Positions 7,991 to 9,479 of a stretch of DNA of 9,479 bases are shown here, piece after piece (position 1 is the stretch's first letter; each line of letters starts with the position of its first letter). The DNA is taken from positions 54,057 to 63,535 of the forward strand of contig DPLL01000480.1 of the NCBI GenBank assembly GCA_003542015.1. Reading direction: 5' to 3'. The notes under the pieces are model-generated. The model was given only the letters and a program-made list of their open reading frames with translations. It had not been told where the DNA came from and ran no database searches. The translations under genes were made by a program, and so were the position numbers. This stretch comes from Microcoleaceae cyanobacterium UBA9251. GTDB taxonomy: Bacteria > Cyanobacteriota > Cyanobacteriia > Cyanobacteriales > Microcoleaceae.

Positions 7991-8025
7991 CTTCTTCCTT
8001 CTTCCTTCTTCCTTCTTCCTTCTGC
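7991..8025. repeat. STRR array, CTTCTTC heptamers
   Basis: Four perfect copies of CTTCTTC (7991-8018) are followed by a variant, CTTCTGC (8019-8025). The unit is the same as the commonest word of the 32-heptamer array at 3335-3558, in the same orientation. It abuts the TATAAT box directly. Confidence 0.95.
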
Positions 8026-8031
8026 TATAAT
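8026..8031 (+). promoter_or_regulatory. Putative -10 box of the ycf35-like gene
   Basis: A perfect TATAAT lies 33 bp before the ATG at 8065. The position where a -35 would sit (about 8003-8008) falls inside the CTTCTTC array and does not resemble TTGACA. The promoter is either -35-independent or uses the repeat as a landing site. Confidence 0.5.
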
Positions 8032-8064
8032 CGAGTTAGCGTTTCACACAAAACCGAACGTGAT

Positions 8065-8503
8065 ATGTCACACTTCACAACGATTAAGGTTCAGATGAAA
8101 AACGGTGAACTGCTGCATCAATTGTTAGAAAAATTGGGTGATCGAGTAGAGTGCAATGTGCAGGTGAGAAGTGCTCAGGGCGATCGCACTAATGGGGAGT
8201 ACGTGATTCGGCAGTCGAACAGTTACGATTTGGGTTTGGCCACAGCGGAGAGGATTACGAACTGGTGGCAGATTTTTGGGGTCTCGAATTAATCAGCAGG
8301 AATTTATCAATTCAATGAGTCAAAAATCCGCGCGCAAAAGTTTGATGTCAGCGGTGCATTCAGAGGGTTTTAATGTCGAGGAAGAGGAGACTTTAGCAGA
8401 TGGAACGGTGAGGGTTGTGGTGGGCTGGTGGGTTGAGCCATATCAATTTATGAACTCGTTTTTCTCTAGCCCGGACTGTAGTAAAGAATTCAGTCTTTAT
8501 TGA
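8065..8503 (+). pseudogene. ycf35: Ycf35/DUF1257-family gene broken by two frameshifts
   Basis: The DUF1257/Ycf35 family is conserved in cyanobacteria and some plastids; its role is not established. The homology is split over three frames. MSHFTTIKVQMKNGELLHQL to SYDLG (8065-8235) is in the first. HSGEDYELVADFWG (8241-8279) is in a second. SRINQQEFINSMSQKSARKS to ADGTVRVVVGWW (from 8282) is in a third. One missing base at 8236-8240 (after a T run) and one at 8280-8281 (in a G run) would restore a single frame of about 145 codons. Without repair, the first frame stops at 8292 after 75 residues. The last residues, from about 8477 to the stop at 8501-8503, are read from a palindromic repeat. It could be a real pseudogene, a homopolymer sequencing error, or much less likely programmed frameshifting. 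The start ATG is supported by the family's MSHFTTIK start and the TATAAT upstream. Confidence 0.8.
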
Positions 8504-8533
8504 CTCTTGCCGCAGACTGAAATCTTCACTACA
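8477..8533. repeat. Imperfect 20-bp inverted repeat (REP/MITE-like)
   Basis: The left arm (8477-8496, TGTAGTAAAGAATTCAGTCT) pairs with the right arm (8514-8533) with two mismatches around a 17-nt loop. The left arm and part of the loop supply the last codons and the stop of the ycf35-like frame. It may also end transcription of ycf35 and of cysH, which converge here. No transposase is present, so this is at most a non-autonomous element. Confidence 0.8.
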
Positions 8534-8569
8534 AACTATTAATGCTGATGTTACCGCACTTGATATTAA

Positions 8570-9307
8570 TTACTGGTTTTGGACATTACCAGCGTGCAAA
8601 CCACACTCTTTTAAAGTCGCTTCTTCCCACCACCAACGGCCTTCGCGTTCGTGTTGGTTGGGCAATACTGCTTTGGTACAGGGTTCGCAACCAATGCTGA
8701 TAAAGCCGCGTTCATGCAATTTGTTGTAAGGCACTTCTAAAGCACGAATGTATTCCCAAACCTCGGCGGAAGACCAATTTGCTAAGGGGTTTAATTTAAT
8801 TAATTGATGGTCTTCTGTTGAGAAAGCAGTGTCAATTTCAATGACAGGAATATAGTTGCGGGTGCTGGGACTTTGGTCTTTGCGCTGACCGGTAATCCAA
8901 GCATCAAGGGTATGGAGTTTGCGGCGTAGGGGTCTGACTTTTCGGACACCACAACATTCTTTGTGTCCGTCTTGATAGAAACTAAATAATCCCTTGGCTT
9001 CTACGAGGGCTTGTACTTCCGCTGTATCGGGATACATTACTTCTAATTTAATACCGTAATGTTCTCTAACTTGTTCCAAAAACTGATAGGTTTCTGCGTG
9101 CAATCGTCCGGTATCGAGAGTGAAAACTCGGAAATCTTTGGTAATTTTTGATGCCATATCGATGAGGACAACATCTTCAGCGCCGCTGAAGGAAATCGAG
9201 ATATTATCAAAAGTTTCAAGGGCAAATTTGAGAATTTCTCGCGGTGTTGTTTGGCTGTATTTTGCTTCCTGGGCAGCAATATCTAATTTTGTCTGGGTGG
9301 CGACCAT
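8570..9307 (-). CDS. cysH: Assimilatory APS/PAPS reductase
   Basis: This 245-residue enzyme reduces activated sulphate (APS or PAPS) to sulphite in the cytoplasm, feeding cysteine synthesis. The nucleotide-binding SFSGAEDVVLID lies at 39-50, TLDTGRLHAETY at 63-74, and the C-terminal KECGLH with catalytic C235 at 233-238. Cysteine pairs C118/C119 (KECCGVRKV) and C207/C210 (GCEPC) make the CC...CxxC pattern that binds a [4Fe-4S] cluster. That pattern goes with APS-reducing enzymes; the classical PAPS-only enzymes (E. coli type) lack it. Substrate preference is therefore inferred as APS, although such genes are often labelled PAPS reductase. I chose the ATG at 9307, which fits the family's usual length. 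An upstream TTG at 9379 would add 24 residues without family support. A TACAAT (plus-strand 9348-9353) is a weak -10 candidate, with TTGATA 20 nt further upstream. Confidence 0.95.
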   Translation of the reverse strand: MVATQTKLDIAAQEAKYSQTTPREILKFALETFDNISISFSGAEDVVLIDMASKITKDFRVFTLDTGRLHAETYQFLEQVREHYGIKLEVMYPDTAEVQALVEAKGLFSFYQDGHKECCGVRKVRPLRRKLHTLDAWITGQRKDQSPSTRNYIPVIEIDTAFSTEDHQLIKLNPLANWSSAEVWEYIRALEVPYNKLHERGFISIGCEPCTKAVLPNQHEREGRWWWEEATLKECGLHAGNVQNQ

Positions 9308-9447
9308 ATCTTCGTGTTTTCCGTGTTCTCGATCTTTGTTACCTTGAATTGTACTCGATCGGGGATACACGCTTATCAATAAATTTTACGGCGAGAATGG
9401 TCCATCGACAAATCGGAGCACGAGTCAGCGGTTCAACAGTCACGCTT

Positions 9448-9479
9448 GCGATTGAAATCGCGTCTACACAAACGAAGTC
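9448..9479. repeat. Start of a possible dispersed repeat at the window edge
   Basis: GCGATT (9448-9453) and AATCGC (9456-9461) form a perfect 6-bp hairpin with a 2-nt loop, followed by GTCTACACAAACGAAGTC to the edge. From memory it resembles dispersed intergenic repeats of Oscillatoria/Microcoleus genomes. The right part is cut off, so its identity is uncertain. No gene is visible between cysH and the edge. Confidence 0.35.

Larger units (their letters stand above)
1564..8187. repeat. HIP1 octamers (GCGATCGC), ten scattered copies
   Basis: Exact copies start at 1564, 1772, 2505, 2688, 2760, 3108, 5014, 7119, 7233 and 8180. About 0.15 would be expected by chance in a window this long with equal base use. 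HIP1 over-representation is characteristic of many cyanobacterial chromosomes and supports the host assignment. Four of the ten sit in the membrane half of the J-domain gene. Confidence 0.9.

Noticed and set aside
8276..8503. A separate small gene starting at TTG 8276
   Set aside because: Its sequence (INQQEF...ADGTVRVVVG) continues the Ycf35 family from the upstream frames, so it is the 3' part of the same broken gene.

Overview
This window comes from a cyanobacterium, most likely a filamentous non-heterocystous type (Oscillatoria/Microcoleus-like). Three things point there. There are ten exact copies of the HIP1 octamer GCGATCGC in under 10 kb. There are long arrays of heptanucleotide tandem repeats (STRR type). 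The gene set also fits: a proofreading PolA, a membrane J-domain protein, a Ycf35/DUF1257 gene and a cysH with the iron-sulphur cysteine pattern. The genus is an inference; nothing in the window fixes it.

Layout. 1-1766 (minus) is the N-terminal 588 codons of DNA polymerase I, cut by the left edge. Divergent from it, 1920-3239 (plus) encodes a J-domain protein with a repetitive linker and a Gly/Ala-rich multi-pass membrane region. A convergent intergenic spacer (3240-3571) holds an 11-bp stem hairpin and an uninterrupted array of 32 heptamers. A two-gene minus-strand operon follows: a four-PAS HisKA_2-type histidine kinase (5244-7598), then 10 bp downstream a REC-GGDEF-EAL response regulator (3572-5233). 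Together they look like a sensor and effector pair that controls cyclic di-GMP breakdown. The GGDEF site is degenerate and the EAL site is intact.

The spacer 7599-8064 carries two more heptamer arrays and a TATAAT box. These lead into a broken ycf35/DUF1257 gene (8065-8503, plus). Its homology runs through three frames, which fits two separate one-base losses. Its last codons are read out of a 57-bp imperfect palindrome at 8477-8533. Finally cysH (8570-9307, minus) encodes an APS/PAPS reductase. The right edge starts another repeat-like sequence.

I see no CRISPR array, tRNA, rRNA or intact transposase. The most notable points are the exactly phased heptamer arrays that flank the two-component operon, the doubly frameshifted ycf35 with a palindrome at its 3' end, the in-frame 48-nt duplication inside polA, and the c-di-GMP output with a decayed GGDEF motif.
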